Shown piece after piece: positions 8,270 to 17,018 of a stretch of DNA of 37,017 bases. This DNA comes from Sphingomonadales bacterium (lineage in GTDB: Bacteria; Pseudomonadota; Alphaproteobacteria; Sphingomonadales; Sphingomonadaceae), in assembly GCA_027489295.1 (NCBI GenBank), contig JAIYAA010000024.1, positions 1 to 37,017 on the forward strand. The letters are read 5' to 3'. The notes beneath the pieces are model-generated. The model made no database searches, was not told where the DNA came from, and worked only from the letters and a program-made list of their open reading frames with translations. The translations under genes and the position numbers were made by a program. Numbering within the stretch: position 1 is the stretch's first letter; every line of letters begins with the position of its first letter.

Positions 8270-11008
8270 ATGAAGATCAACGGCGCGGCCAAGGCCGCGG
8301 CGAGCCTGCTCGCGATCGCGATCGCAGCGCCCGCATTTGCCCAGACCGATGCGCAGCCGCAGGCCGCGGCCCCGGCGCAGGCACCTGCCACCGACGAGCA
8401 GGACACGGCCGAAATCGTCGTCCAAGGGTATCGCGCCTCGCTGCGCACCGCGTTGCAATCGAAGCGCGATGCCGATCGGGTGCAGGAGACGCTCTCCGCC
8501 CAGGATCTCGGCAAGCTGCCCGAGGCCTCGATCGCCGAGTCGCTGGCGCGCCTGCCCGGCCTCGCCACCAACCGCGATCGCGGCAACGGCACCCAGATCT
8601 CGATCCGCGGCATGGGGCCCAACCTGGTCAACACGCTGCTCAACGGCCGCGAGGTCGTCTCGGCCGAAGCCAACCGCAACATCCGCTATGACGACTATCC
8701 GACCGAGCTGCTGAACGGCGCCTTCGTCTACAAGTCGCCCACCGCCTCGCAGGTCGAAGGCGCCATTGCCGGCCAGGTGAACCTGCAGACCGTCCGCCCG
8801 CTCGATTTCGGCAAGCGCACGATCGCGATCAACCTGCGCGCGAGCTACAACGACCTCGCCCCCGACATCGCCGATGCCAAGCCCTGGGGCTATATCGGCA
8901 GCATCTCTTACGTCGACCAGTTCTTCGACAACACGCTTGGCGTCGCGCTGGGCTATTCGGGCCGCCGCCAGGCAAACGCGACCGCGCGCACCAATGTGTT
9001 CCGCTACACCAACAGCTTCGCCGACCTGAATGGCGACGGCAAGGGTGCGGCGGGCAACAGCGGCGCGCAGGACAACATCCCCTATGGCTATGAGGCGCTG
9101 GTCCGCGGCGGCGACGACATCCGCCACGGCGCGCTCGCGGCGGTGCAGTGGAACCCGGGCCATGGCCTGTTCGAGCTGAACGGCGACTTTTTCTACAGCC
9201 ATGTGAAGTTCAACGAGACCCAGCGCGGCCTGCGCGCCGAGGGCCTGCCCTTCGGCAACACCTTCTCCAAGCCGACCGTGGTCGACGGCAACGTCACCGG
9301 CATCACCGCGACCAACACCGGCGTCGATTACGGCCTCGACGTGCGCAATGTGAACGAGAGCTTCTTCTTCACTGACGACCTGTATGCGGGCGGCCTGAAC
9401 GGCAAATGGTCGAAGGACGGCTGGACCGGCATTCTCGATGCCGGCTATTCGACCACCCACCGCAACCAGCAGTTCCTGACGCTGCGCACCGAGTTTTCGG
9501 CGAGCGCGAACGGCTTCACCTTCCAGGATCGGTTCGGCTCGACCGGCACCTTCCTGACCACCCCGGGCCAGGCGGCGAGCTTCAGCTTTAACCATTCGCT
9601 GACCGATCCGAACGTCAACCGCATCTCGGAATTCCAGATCCCGACCAATGGCGGCGGCGCGCCGCTGATCAACGACCATCTGTGGACGCTGAAGGGCGAG
9701 CTGCAGCGCGAGTTCGACGGCGGGTTCTTGAAGCGCCTCACCGGCGGCGGCCGCTTCACCGACCGGAGCAAGGATTACACCCAGCGCACCCAGTTCGGTT
9801 TCATCGATGCCAGCAATCGCGTCGCGATCCCGTCGAACCTGATCAACGGCACCGTCACCTTCCCCAGCGGCTTCGGCGGCGTGCCGCAGACGCTGTCGAT
9901 CGACATCCCGGCCGCGATCAGCCGCTATTTCGGCACGCTCGATCCGCAGCAGAGCTTCTACGATCAGTCGTCGAGCTGGAAGGTGCGCGAGTCGACCGTG
10001 GCCGCCTATGCCCAGGCCGATCTGGAAGGTACGCTGTTCGGCATCGCGGTCACCGGCAATGCCGGCCTGCGCATGGTCCACACCGACACCAGCTCGCGCA
10101 GCACCCAGATCGACGGCCAGGGCGCGGTTGCAGTCGCCACCCCGGTGCGGTTCGACAACGCCTTCACCGACTGGCTGCCCAACCTGAACCTCAACTTCAA
10201 GCTGACCGACAAGCTGCAGATGCGCTTCGGCGCCAGCAAGGCGATCGCGCGCGCGCCGCTCGATGACTTGAACGCGGGCGTGGGCGTGTTCACCAGCGGC
10301 GGCGCGCCTTCGGCCACCGGCGGCAACCCGCTGCTCGAGCCGTTCCGCGCCAAGCAGCTCGACCTCACCTTCGAATGGTATTTCGATCGCGACAGCGCGC
10401 TGACGATCTCGGGCTTCTACAAGGACCTCGACACCTTCATCGCCACCCAGACGACCACCCGCAACTTCACCGATGCGGGCGGTAACATCGTCCAGGGCAC
10501 CTTCACCCAGCCGATCAACGGCCGCGGCGGCACGATCAAGGGCGTGGAAGTCGCCTTCCAGAAGGCGTTCACCTTCCTGCCGGCGCCGTTCGACGGCTTC
10601 GGCACCTATCTGAACTACTCCTACACCGACAGCGACATCACCGTGCGGGAGCGCGACAACGCCATCGGTGCGACGGCGCTGCCGGGCCTGTCGAAGCATG
10701 TCGGCAACGCCACGCTCTACTACAGCAAGCGCGGCTTCGAGGCGCGGATCGCGTACCGCTACCGCAGCAACTATGCGACCGAGCTGGGCGACACCGATCG
10801 CCTGCTCTACACGCGCAACGAAGGCGTGCTGGACTTCCAGACCTCGTACAAGTTCCAGAACGGCCCGCTCAAGAATGTCGAGCTGCTGTTCCAGGCCAAC
10901 AACCTCACCGACGAGCCGTTCGAGACTTATTATGGCGATACCCGCCTGCAGGGCCGCTATGAACGGTTCGGCCGTCGCTTCCTCGCCGGTATGAGCTACA
11001 GCTTCTGA
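8270..11008 (+). CDS. TonB-dependent outer-membrane receptor (likely galactan oligosaccharide uptake)
   Basis: A 912-residue outer-membrane receptor. The signal peptide is MKINGAAKAAASLLAIAIAAP with cleavage probably after AFA-24, followed by a Gln/Pro/Ala linker and a TonB-box-like segment (AEIVVQGYRASL, about 48-59). The plug domain (about 60-180) shows LPEASIAESLARLPG and ISIRGMGPN; the remainder is a beta-barrel ending in the aromatic residue of FLAGMSYSF. The ribosome site is GGAGAGGGA. The stop overlaps the GH53 start by one base (TGATG), so uptake and endo-cleavage are translationally coupled. By analogy with other sphingomonad and Caulobacter carbohydrate receptors, it probably imports galactan fragments; the ligand is inferred from the neighbouring enzymes, not from the receptor sequence. 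Confidence 0.92.
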   Translation: MKINGAAKAAASLLAIAIAAPAFAQTDAQPQAAAPAQAPATDEQDTAEIVVQGYRASLRTALQSKRDADRVQETLSAQDLGKLPEASIAESLARLPGLATNRDRGNGTQISIRGMGPNLVNTLLNGREVVSAEANRNIRYDDYPTELLNGAFVYKSPTASQVEGAIAGQVNLQTVRPLDFGKRTIAINLRASYNDLAPDIADAKPWGYIGSISYVDQFFDNTLGVALGYSGRRQANATARTNVFRYTNSFADLNGDGKGAAGNSGAQDNIPYGYEALVRGGDDIRHGALAAVQWNPGHGLFELNGDFFYSHVKFNETQRGLRAEGLPFGNTFSKPTVVDGNVTGITATNTGVDYGLDVRNVNESFFFTDDLYAGGLNGKWSKDGWTGILDAGYSTTHRNQQFLTLRTEFSASANGFTFQDRFGSTGTFLTTPGQAASFSFNHSLTDPNVNRISEFQIPTNGGGAPLINDHLWTLKGELQREFDGGFLKRLTGGGRFTDRSKDYTQRTQFGFIDASNRVAIPSNLINGTVTFPSGFGGVPQTLSIDIPAAISRYFGTLDPQQSFYDQSSSWKVRESTVAAYAQADLEGTLFGIAVTGNAGLRMVHTDTSSRSTQIDGQGAVAVATPVRFDNAFTDWLPNLNLNFKLTDKLQMRFGASKAIARAPLDDLNAGVGVFTSGGAPSATGGNPLLEPFRAKQLDLTFEWYFDRDSALTISGFYKDLDTFIATQTTTRNFTDAGGNIVQGTFTQPINGRGGTIKGVEVAFQKAFTFLPAPFDGFGTYLNYSYTDSDITVRERDNAIGATALPGLSKHVGNATLYYSKRGFEARIAYRYRSNYATELGDTDRLLYTRNEGVLDFQTSYKFQNGPLKNVELLFQANNLTDEPFETYYGDTRLQGRYERFGRRFLAGMSYSF

Positions 11009-12105
11009 TGCTGGGCCAGCTTCTCGCCGCCGCAGCCCTCGCCGCCGGTTCGCCGGCGGCGAAGGACGACACGCTCTATCTGGGCGCGGACCTCAGCTAT
11101 GTGAACGAGATGGAGGATTGCGGCGCGGTCTATCGCGATCGCGGCAAGCCGGTCGATCCGTTCGCGCTGCTGAAGGCCAAGGGCGGCAACATCGTCCGCG
11201 TGCGGCTTTGGAATAACCCGGACTGGACCCGCTACAGCAACTATGACGACGTCCTGAAGACGATCCGCCGCGCCCATGCGGCGGGTCTCAAGGTGCTGCT
11301 CGACTTCCATTATTCGGACGACTGGGCGGATGGCGAGAAGCAGCGGCCGCCCGCCGCCTGGGCGAAGCTCGATACCGATGCGCAGGTAAAGGCGGTGTAT
11401 GACTATACCCGCGAGATCCTGGGCAAGCTCGCCGCGCAGGGCCTGATGCCGGACATGGTGCAGGTCGGCAACGAGACCAATCCCGAGCTGATGGGCGGCG
11501 TGATCGGCGAGGCGATCCATTGGGAGCGCAACGCCAAGCTGTTCAACGCCGGCATCAAGGCGGTGCGCGACGCGGGCAAGGCCAGCGGCACGCGCCCCAA
11601 GGTGATGCTGCATATCGCCCAGCCCGAGAATGTGATGCCCTGGTTCGACCAGGCGACGGTGGCGGGCGTGCTCGATTACGACGTGATCGGGATCAGCTAT
11701 TACCGCAAATGGTCGAAGCTGGGCATCGACGGGCTCGGCAAGGTGATCGCCGCCGCCAAGGACCGCTACCAGGCGGACGTGATCGTGGTGGAAACCGCCT
11801 ACCCGTTCACCAACGACGGCGCCGACCAGTCGCCCAACCTACTCGGCCCCGACACGCTGATCCCCGGTTATCCGGCGACCCCGGGTGGCCAGCGCCGCTA
11901 CCTGATCGACCTCACCCAGCAGGTGGTGACCAGCGGCGGCATCGGCGTGGTCTATTGGGAGCCGGCCTGGGTCTCCACCCGGTGCAAGACGCGCTGGGGC
12001 ACCGGCTCGAACTGGGAAAACGCCGCCTGGTTCGACCTCAACAAGCACGAGGCGTTGCCGGCCTTCGACTTCCTGCGACACGCCTATCGGCGTCCGGCAA
12101 AATGA
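11008..12105 (+). CDS. GH53 arabinogalactan endo-beta-1,4-galactanase
   Basis: 365 residues of glycoside hydrolase family 53, which cut beta-1,4-galactan side chains of pectin (type I arabinogalactan). A short signal peptide (MLGQLLAAAALAAGSPAA) precedes LYLGADLSYVNEMEDCG, the family's typical start. The two catalytic glutamates of this clan GH-A barrel are visible: acid/base Glu156 in QVGNETNPEL and nucleophile Glu262 in VIVVETAYP. RVRLWNNP and LLDFHYSDDWAD are further family motifs. Its ATG lies on the last base of the receptor stop codon, so it is in one operon with it. It should act in the periplasm or outside the cell ahead of the GH2 enzyme. Confidence 0.94.
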   Translation: MLGQLLAAAALAAGSPAAKDDTLYLGADLSYVNEMEDCGAVYRDRGKPVDPFALLKAKGGNIVRVRLWNNPDWTRYSNYDDVLKTIRRAHAAGLKVLLDFHYSDDWADGEKQRPPAAWAKLDTDAQVKAVYDYTREILGKLAAQGLMPDMVQVGNETNPELMGGVIGEAIHWERNAKLFNAGIKAVRDAGKASGTRPKVMLHIAQPENVMPWFDQATVAGVLDYDVIGISYYRKWSKLGIDGLGKVIAAAKDRYQADVIVVETAYPFTNDGADQSPNLLGPDTLIPGYPATPGGQRRYLIDLTQQVVTSGGIGVVYWEPAWVSTRCKTRWGTGSNWENAAWFDLNKHEALPAFDFLRHAYRRPAK

Positions 12106-12112
12106 CGTGGAG

Positions 12113-12135
12113 CCCTCCCCGCACCCCGGGGAGGG
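12113..12135. terminator. Bidirectional hairpin between convergent GH53 and hydrolase-like genes
   Basis: CCCTCCCC (12113-12120) and GGGGAGGG (12128-12135) form a perfect 8-bp stem with a 7-base loop. It fills the 30-base gap between the stop of the plus-strand GH53 gene and the stop of the minus-strand gene. There is no T-run, so termination may rely on the stem alone or on other factors. Confidence 0.5.
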
Positions 12136-12735
12136 TCAGGCCTCGCCGGGGCCCAGCACAGCTGCCAGCGCGTCGGCGGCCTGGGCGCGGCGTTCGACGA
12201 TACCCGCGGTCATCCGCAGCACCAGCTCGCGCGCGCCCTGCCAGTGGCTGCCGCTGCGCCGGGCATGGGCGAGTTGCGGGAGGCCGCCCACGGCACTTCC
12301 CCAGCCGCTCGCCAGCGCCTGCACCCGCTCTGCCACATCGGCATCGGGGCTGTCCCCGCTCAACAGGAGCGACGGAAAGGGCAGCCGGATCTTTGGCGAG
12401 GCGAAATGGGCGGCGTCCCCCTCGCCTGCGATCGGATCGATCAGCAGCGCACCGGCGACCCGCGCGCTATAGTCCCGCGGCGACAGGCGCGCCCACCAGG
12501 TCGCGGCGAAACAGCTCGCGCCATTGGCCACCAGCAGCACTGGCCGTTCGGCATGAAGGATCGCCGAGTCGAGCTTCGCCGCCCACAGGCTGCGCTGCCG
12601 CGGCGTTTCGTCCGAATAATCGAGATGCGCGTCGCTGCGCAGCGGCGACCCGAACAGCGCGGAAAGCGCCCGGGCCGGCCCGGTACCGGTACAGATAACG
12701 GAAAATCGATCGAGCGGGGCCGTGGCGAGCGTCAT
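12136..12735 (-). CDS. RBBP9/YdeN-like alpha/beta-hydrolase fold protein with degenerate catalytic motif
   Basis: About 199 residues from the ATG at 12735 (MTLATAPLDRFSVICTG), which has GGGAAG upstream; an alternative start at 12756 adds seven residues. The overall pattern (a strand, then VLLVANGASCFAATWWARLSP, then LLIDP, LLLSGDSPDAD and a late His-containing segment) resembles the small RBBP9/YdeN serine hydrolases. However, the family's V-A-H-S-L-G-C nucleophile elbow reads V-A-N-G-A-S-C here, so the catalytic Ser position is Gly. The usual late G-H-I-N motif is also not seen (GSHWQGARE instead). It may be a non-catalytic relative or use a shifted serine. It converges on the galactan genes and diverges from the propeller kinase. 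Function unknown. Confidence 0.7.
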   Translation of the reverse strand: MTLATAPLDRFSVICTGTGPARALSALFGSPLRSDAHLDYSDETPRQRSLWAAKLDSAILHAERPVLLVANGASCFAATWWARLSPRDYSARVAGALLIDPIAGEGDAAHFASPKIRLPFPSLLLSGDSPDADVAERVQALASGWGSAVGGLPQLAHARRSGSHWQGARELVLRMTAGIVERRAQAADALAAVLGPGEA

Positions 12736-12885
12736 GGCGATGCTTCCCGAGTCCAAGTCGAGCGAGGCTATATCCGAGCGCGAAGCTGTGCAATGCGGAT
12801 TTGGTGCGGCCGGGCGGCACTCGGCGCACGGTTCGGCGCGGCAGGCAGGGCCCGTGGGGTCGGCGAACGATGAGGTATCGGGAGC

Positions 12886-15810
12886 ATGGCGACAGGCAAG
12901 GGCTGGTGGATGCTGCCGATGGTGCTCCTGGGCGCCGCTGTGCCCGCCGTCGCGCAGCCCGTGCCGGACGCCGGCCCCGGTCTCGCCGGCTATAATCTCC
13001 GCGTCTGGAACCTCGTCGACGGTGCACCGCCCGAGATCTGGGCGTTGGCCCAGTCCGCCGAAGGCTATCTGCTGCTCGGTACCGGTGCGGGTCTGTATCG
13101 TTTCGACGGTCTCCGCTTCGAACGCGTGCTGCCGGCGCAGGGAAATTTTCCCTCGAACAACATCACATCGCTGCTCGCGCTGCCCGGCGGCACCCTCTGG
13201 ATCGGTTTCTTCACCGGGCAGATCGCCCGGCTGAAGGACGGCCGGCTCGATCGCTTCCTGGCCGGCAGCGCCTCACCGATTGAGCAATTCGCGCAAGGGC
13301 GTGACGGCACGATCTGGGCGGCGCGCAGCGGCCCGGAGGGTGGCCTGTTCCACTTCGATCAGGGTCGATGGACGCGGATCTCCCTCGGCGATCGCAGCGC
13401 CGATCGTCAGCTGCGCAGCGTGCTCGCCGCGCGCGACGGCAGCATCTGGGCGGTGACCGATCGCCAGCTGCTGGTGCGTCGCCCCGGCAACCCCAGCTTC
13501 CAGCCGGTGCGGCCGAGTACCGGTGCCGCGCGCGTGGCGCAGGCACCGAACGGAAGGATCTGGACGTCCGCCCCGGGCAAGAGCACGCCCGAAATCGGCT
13601 CGACGCCGGTCCCGCCCGACCTCGCCGCACCGATCGCCGACCGGATGATCTTCGGGCGCGACGGGACGCTGTGGCAATCGGCATTTTCTGGCGGCGTGCT
13701 GCAGGTCCGGGGCCTGGCGCAGGGCTCGCCGCAGCTGGTACGGCTCGGCACGGCGGGCGGGCTGCCCTCGCCGGTCGCCGTACCGCTGCTCGAAGACCGC
13801 GAAGGCAATGTGTGGATCGGCACCAATCTGGGGCTGGTGCGGTTGCGGCCGGTTAGCGCGGTCACGGCGCTGCGGCTGCAGGCCAAGCCCTTCGCCGTGT
13901 TCGAGGTCGCCGCTACCGACGACGGCACCGTCTATGCGCTGTACCGTCAGCGGCTGTACCGCGCACGGCCAGGCGAGCCGATCACGCTGTTCCGGACGAT
14001 TCCCGGCGACGCCACCGTGATCGAAGCAGAAGGGCGCGACCTCATCATCGGCCTGCGCGGCGGCGTGCTGCGCCTGCGCGGCGAGCGCCTGGAGCGACTG
14101 CCACTGCCGCCGATACCCGGCGACGTCACCTCCTGGTCGCGCGATGCCGCGGGCCGCCCCTGGATCACGGTCGCCAATCGCGGCGTGTTCACGCTGGGCA
14201 AGGCAGGCTGGCAGCCGGCGCCGATCGCTTCTCCCATGCCCCACCCGGGCCAGACCCACGCGATCTCCGGCGCCGGCGCGGGCGAGTGGCTGTTTGCGCA
14301 GGATCGCGTCCTACGCCGGGAGGGCGCGGCCTACCGCCTGCTGCCGCCGTCGGCCCAGCCCGAGGTGGGCCATATCCACCTGCTTTCGTTCGGACCCGCG
14401 GGCATGCTGGTCGGCGGGGAGACCGGGCTGGCGCGCCGCCGGGGCGACCGCTTCGAAACGCTGCAGCCGCGCAGCGCCCCGGATCTCGTCGGGATCAGCG
14501 GCATCGTCCAGTCGCCCGACGGCACCGTCTGGATCAACACCGTGCGCGGGCTGATCCAGACCACGGCGCGCGATCTGGATGCCGCCTTCCGCCATGCCGG
14601 CACGCCGCTGCGCCTCCAGCTGTTCGCCGCCAGCGACGGGCTGCCCGGCGTCGCCCAGCAGGACGAGCACCGCTCGACGGCGGTGCGCGGCGGCGACGGC
14701 CGGATCTGGACATCGAACACGCTCGGCATCGGCTGGATCGACCCGCGCCGCATCGTCCACAATCCCCTGCCGCCGCGGGTGCTGATCCGCAGCCTCACGG
14801 CCAACGGCGTCCTCTACGAAACGCCCCACGCCCTCGCCCTGCCCGCCGGCACCGCCAATCTGCGTATCGCCTATACCGCGCTGAGCCTGGCGGAGGCCGA
14901 GCGGGTGCGGTTCCGCTATCGCCTGATCGGTGTCGACCGCGACTGGGTGGAAGCCGGCTCCGCCCGTGAGGCCTATTACGCCAATCTCGGTCCCGGCCGG
15001 GTGCGCTTCCAGGTCATCGCCTCGAACAACGACGGGGTGTGGAACGAAACGGGGGCAAGCATGGAATTCACCATCGCCCCCCGCTTCACCCAGACCGGCT
15101 GGTTCCGGGCACTGGCGATCGGGCTGGGCGCCGGGCTGCTCTGGCTCCTCTATGCCTGGCGGATGCGCGAGCTGATGGCGCGCGGCCGGGCCCGGGCCGA
15201 GGCCAAGATCGCCGAACGCGAGCGGATCGCCCGCGAACTGCACGATACGCTGCTGCAGAGCATGCAGGGGCTGATGCTGCGATTCCAGGCTGCCGCCTAT
15301 GCGACCGAGCCCGGATCGCGCGCGCAGGCGCTGCTCGATTCGGCACTCGATCGCGCCGACGACGTGATGCTGGAGGCGCGCGACCGGGTGCTGGCGCTGC
15401 GCAGCATCACCGAAGCCGGCGATCCGCAGCCGCTGATCGAGGAACTGGCGCGCTGCCTGGCCGAAGAAGGGCTGGTCGTGACCGTGATGCGCGAGGGGCC
15501 GGCGGTGCGCTATGCGCCCGCCCAGCTCGAAGACATTCTGGCGATCGTCCAGGAGGCGCTGGCCAATGTCCGCCGCCACGCCGGCGTCGCGACCGCGGCG
15601 GTCACGCTGCGGGTCGGACGGCAGGAGATAGCGGTGGAAATCCGCGACGCGGGCCGCGGCATTCCCCCCCGGATTCTGGCCGAGGGCGGGCGCCCCGGCC
15701 ATTTCGGCCTGCAGGGCATGCGCGAACGCGCGGATGCGCTGGGCGGCCTCCTCGCGATCGAACCCGGCGACGGGGGTGGCACCCTCGTTCGGCTGGTGCT
15801 TCCGAAATGA
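12886..15810 (+). CDS. Periplasmic-propeller sensor histidine kinase (Reg_prop, Y_Y_Y, HisKA_3)
   Basis: 974 residues. A signal peptide (ends near AVPAVAQP) leads to a long periplasmic beta-propeller of two-component-regulator repeats (about 35-640; repeated patterns such as GTIWAARSG, GSIWAVTDR, GNVWIGTNLG, GTVWINTVRG). A Y_Y_Y domain follows (about 660-735, RFRYRLIGVDRDWVEAG), then one membrane helix (about 738-758). The cytoplasmic kinase has a HisKA_3 dimerisation helix with phospho-acceptor His786 (RELHDTLLQ) and an HATPase domain with DAGRGIPP and FGLQGMRERADALGG. Such kinases usually phosphorylate a LuxR/NarL-type regulator, but none is encoded next to it here. In Bacteroidetes this sensor layout controls polysaccharide loci; control of the adjacent galactan genes is an inference. 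Confidence 0.92.
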   Translation: MATGKGWWMLPMVLLGAAVPAVAQPVPDAGPGLAGYNLRVWNLVDGAPPEIWALAQSAEGYLLLGTGAGLYRFDGLRFERVLPAQGNFPSNNITSLLALPGGTLWIGFFTGQIARLKDGRLDRFLAGSASPIEQFAQGRDGTIWAARSGPEGGLFHFDQGRWTRISLGDRSADRQLRSVLAARDGSIWAVTDRQLLVRRPGNPSFQPVRPSTGAARVAQAPNGRIWTSAPGKSTPEIGSTPVPPDLAAPIADRMIFGRDGTLWQSAFSGGVLQVRGLAQGSPQLVRLGTAGGLPSPVAVPLLEDREGNVWIGTNLGLVRLRPVSAVTALRLQAKPFAVFEVAATDDGTVYALYRQRLYRARPGEPITLFRTIPGDATVIEAEGRDLIIGLRGGVLRLRGERLERLPLPPIPGDVTSWSRDAAGRPWITVANRGVFTLGKAGWQPAPIASPMPHPGQTHAISGAGAGEWLFAQDRVLRREGAAYRLLPPSAQPEVGHIHLLSFGPAGMLVGGETGLARRRGDRFETLQPRSAPDLVGISGIVQSPDGTVWINTVRGLIQTTARDLDAAFRHAGTPLRLQLFAASDGLPGVAQQDEHRSTAVRGGDGRIWTSNTLGIGWIDPRRIVHNPLPPRVLIRSLTANGVLYETPHALALPAGTANLRIAYTALSLAEAERVRFRYRLIGVDRDWVEAGSAREAYYANLGPGRVRFQVIASNNDGVWNETGASMEFTIAPRFTQTGWFRALAIGLGAGLLWLLYAWRMRELMARGRARAEAKIAERERIARELHDTLLQSMQGLMLRFQAAAYATEPGSRAQALLDSALDRADDVMLEARDRVLALRSITEAGDPQPLIEELARCLAEEGLVVTVMREGPAVRYAPAQLEDILAIVQEALANVRRHAGVATAAVTLRVGRQEIAVEIRDAGRGIPPRILAEGGRPGHFGLQGMRERADALGGLLAIEPGDGGGTLVRLVLPK

Positions 15811-15918
15811 AGCGACCCTTGCGTCTGCAATGTTTCTGAACGATGAGGGATCTCGCCCGGGCTGATTTCCGTTTAGGGAAGCCCTTCGCCCTGCGGGGAT
15901 GGCGGGCAGGGTTCATGG

Positions 15919-16953
15919 GTGACAATGACGTCCTTTGATCGCACGCTGGAACGGTTGCCGCTGCTCGTTGGGCGGCGGCCGCTCGCCTATGCCATCACGA
16001 TCGGCTTCTGCGTCGTAGCATGGTGGCTCCGGCTGGTGCTCGATCCGCTGTTCCCGCCCGGCTTTCCCTATCTCACCTTCTTCCCGGCCGTCATCCTGGC
16101 CTCGTTCCTGTTCGGGCGCGGGCCGGGGATCGTCGCGGGGCTGCTGTGCGGCCTCCTCGCCTGGTACTTCTTCATTCCGCCGGTGCGCAGCTTCGCGCTG
16201 TCGCGCACCACGGGGGTCGCGCTGTTCTTCTACATCGGCGTGGTGACGGTGGACATCCTCCTGGTCCATTGGATGCAGGTCGCCAATGCCCGCCTCTCCG
16301 CCGAGCGCGAACGCAGCGCACGCCTGGCCGAGCGTACCGAGATCCTGTTCGAGGAACTGCAGCACCGCGTCTCGAACAATCTGCAAATGGTCGGTGCGAT
16401 GCTGTCGCTGCAGCGGCGTACCGTGGCCGATGGGGAGGCCAAGCGCGCGATCGGCGAGGCTGCGGCAAAGCTCCAGCTGATCGGCCGCATCCAGCGCCGT
16501 CTCTACGGCAGCAAGGGCGAACCGCTGGCGCTCGACACCTTCGTCACCGCGCTGGTCGAGGAATTGGCGGAGAGCGGCGGCAAGCCCGGCATCCGCCATG
16601 TGGTGGAGGCGAACACCGAGGTGTTGCTTCCCCCGGACCGCGCGATCCCGCTTGCGCTGATCGTGGCGGAGGCGATCGCCAACGCGATCGAGCACGGCTT
16701 TGCCGAGCGCGAGAGCGGCAGCATCGTCGTGACGGTGTGCGCCGGGGCGGCCGGGCTGACTCTCACCATTCGCGACGACGGGCGCGGCGTGCCCGAAAGC
16801 TTCGACGTCCACCGCGCCGACAGCCTTGGCCTGCGCATCGCCCGCAACCTTGCCCAGGGGATGGGAGCCGAACTGCATATCGCGGCGGCCCAGCCGGGCA
16901 CGCTGGTCACGCTGCGCGACATTCCGATCGATCCGCAGCCCCGCGCGCACTGA
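15919..16953 (+). CDS. Membrane HRXXN-type (HisKA_2/HWE) histidine kinase with DUF4118 sensor region
   Basis: 344 residues from the GTG at 15919, chosen because AGGG (15908-15911) lies 7 bases before it; an ATG at 15925 would shorten it by two. Four hydrophobic segments (about 22-125; PGFPYLTFFPAVILASFLFG, GLLAWYFFIPP) match the DUF4118/KdpD-like membrane region. A short coiled segment leads to the phospho-acceptor helix FEELQHRVSNNLQMVGAML, with His149 in an H-R-x-x-N motif. The HATPase follows, with ALIVAEAIANAIEHGF (N box) and IRDDGRGVPE. In Sphingomonas, HRXXN kinases feed the PhyR general stress response; no response regulator lies nearby, consistent with action on a distant partner. It lacks a receiver domain. 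Confidence 0.9.
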   Translation: MTMTSFDRTLERLPLLVGRRPLAYAITIGFCVVAWWLRLVLDPLFPPGFPYLTFFPAVILASFLFGRGPGIVAGLLCGLLAWYFFIPPVRSFALSRTTGVALFFYIGVVTVDILLVHWMQVANARLSAERERSARLAERTEILFEELQHRVSNNLQMVGAMLSLQRRTVADGEAKRAIGEAAAKLQLIGRIQRRLYGSKGEPLALDTFVTALVEELAESGGKPGIRHVVEANTEVLLPPDRAIPLALIVAEAIANAIEHGFAERESGSIVVTVCAGAAGLTLTIRDDGRGVPESFDVHRADSLGLRIARNLAQGMGAELHIAAAQPGTLVTLRDIPIDPQPRAH

Positions 16954-17018
16954 TCGCGGTCAAGGCCGCTGGTACGGCGTGGTGGCATGGCGTACAGTAT
17001 CCATAATGGAGGGCGGCC

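Noticed and set aside
1715..10699. Long minus-strand frames opposite cphA (1715-4261), cphB/GH2 (5046-8096) and the TonB receptor (8243-10699)
   Set aside because: Each lies opposite a well-recognised gene and gives low-complexity Arg/His/Ala/Gly protein without motifs.
15811..15918. An EcfG-type stress promoter (GGAAC, spacer of about 16-17, CGTT) before the HRXXN kinase
   Set aside because: Only a partial TGAAC and a CGTT at about 28 bases spacing are present, which does not fit.
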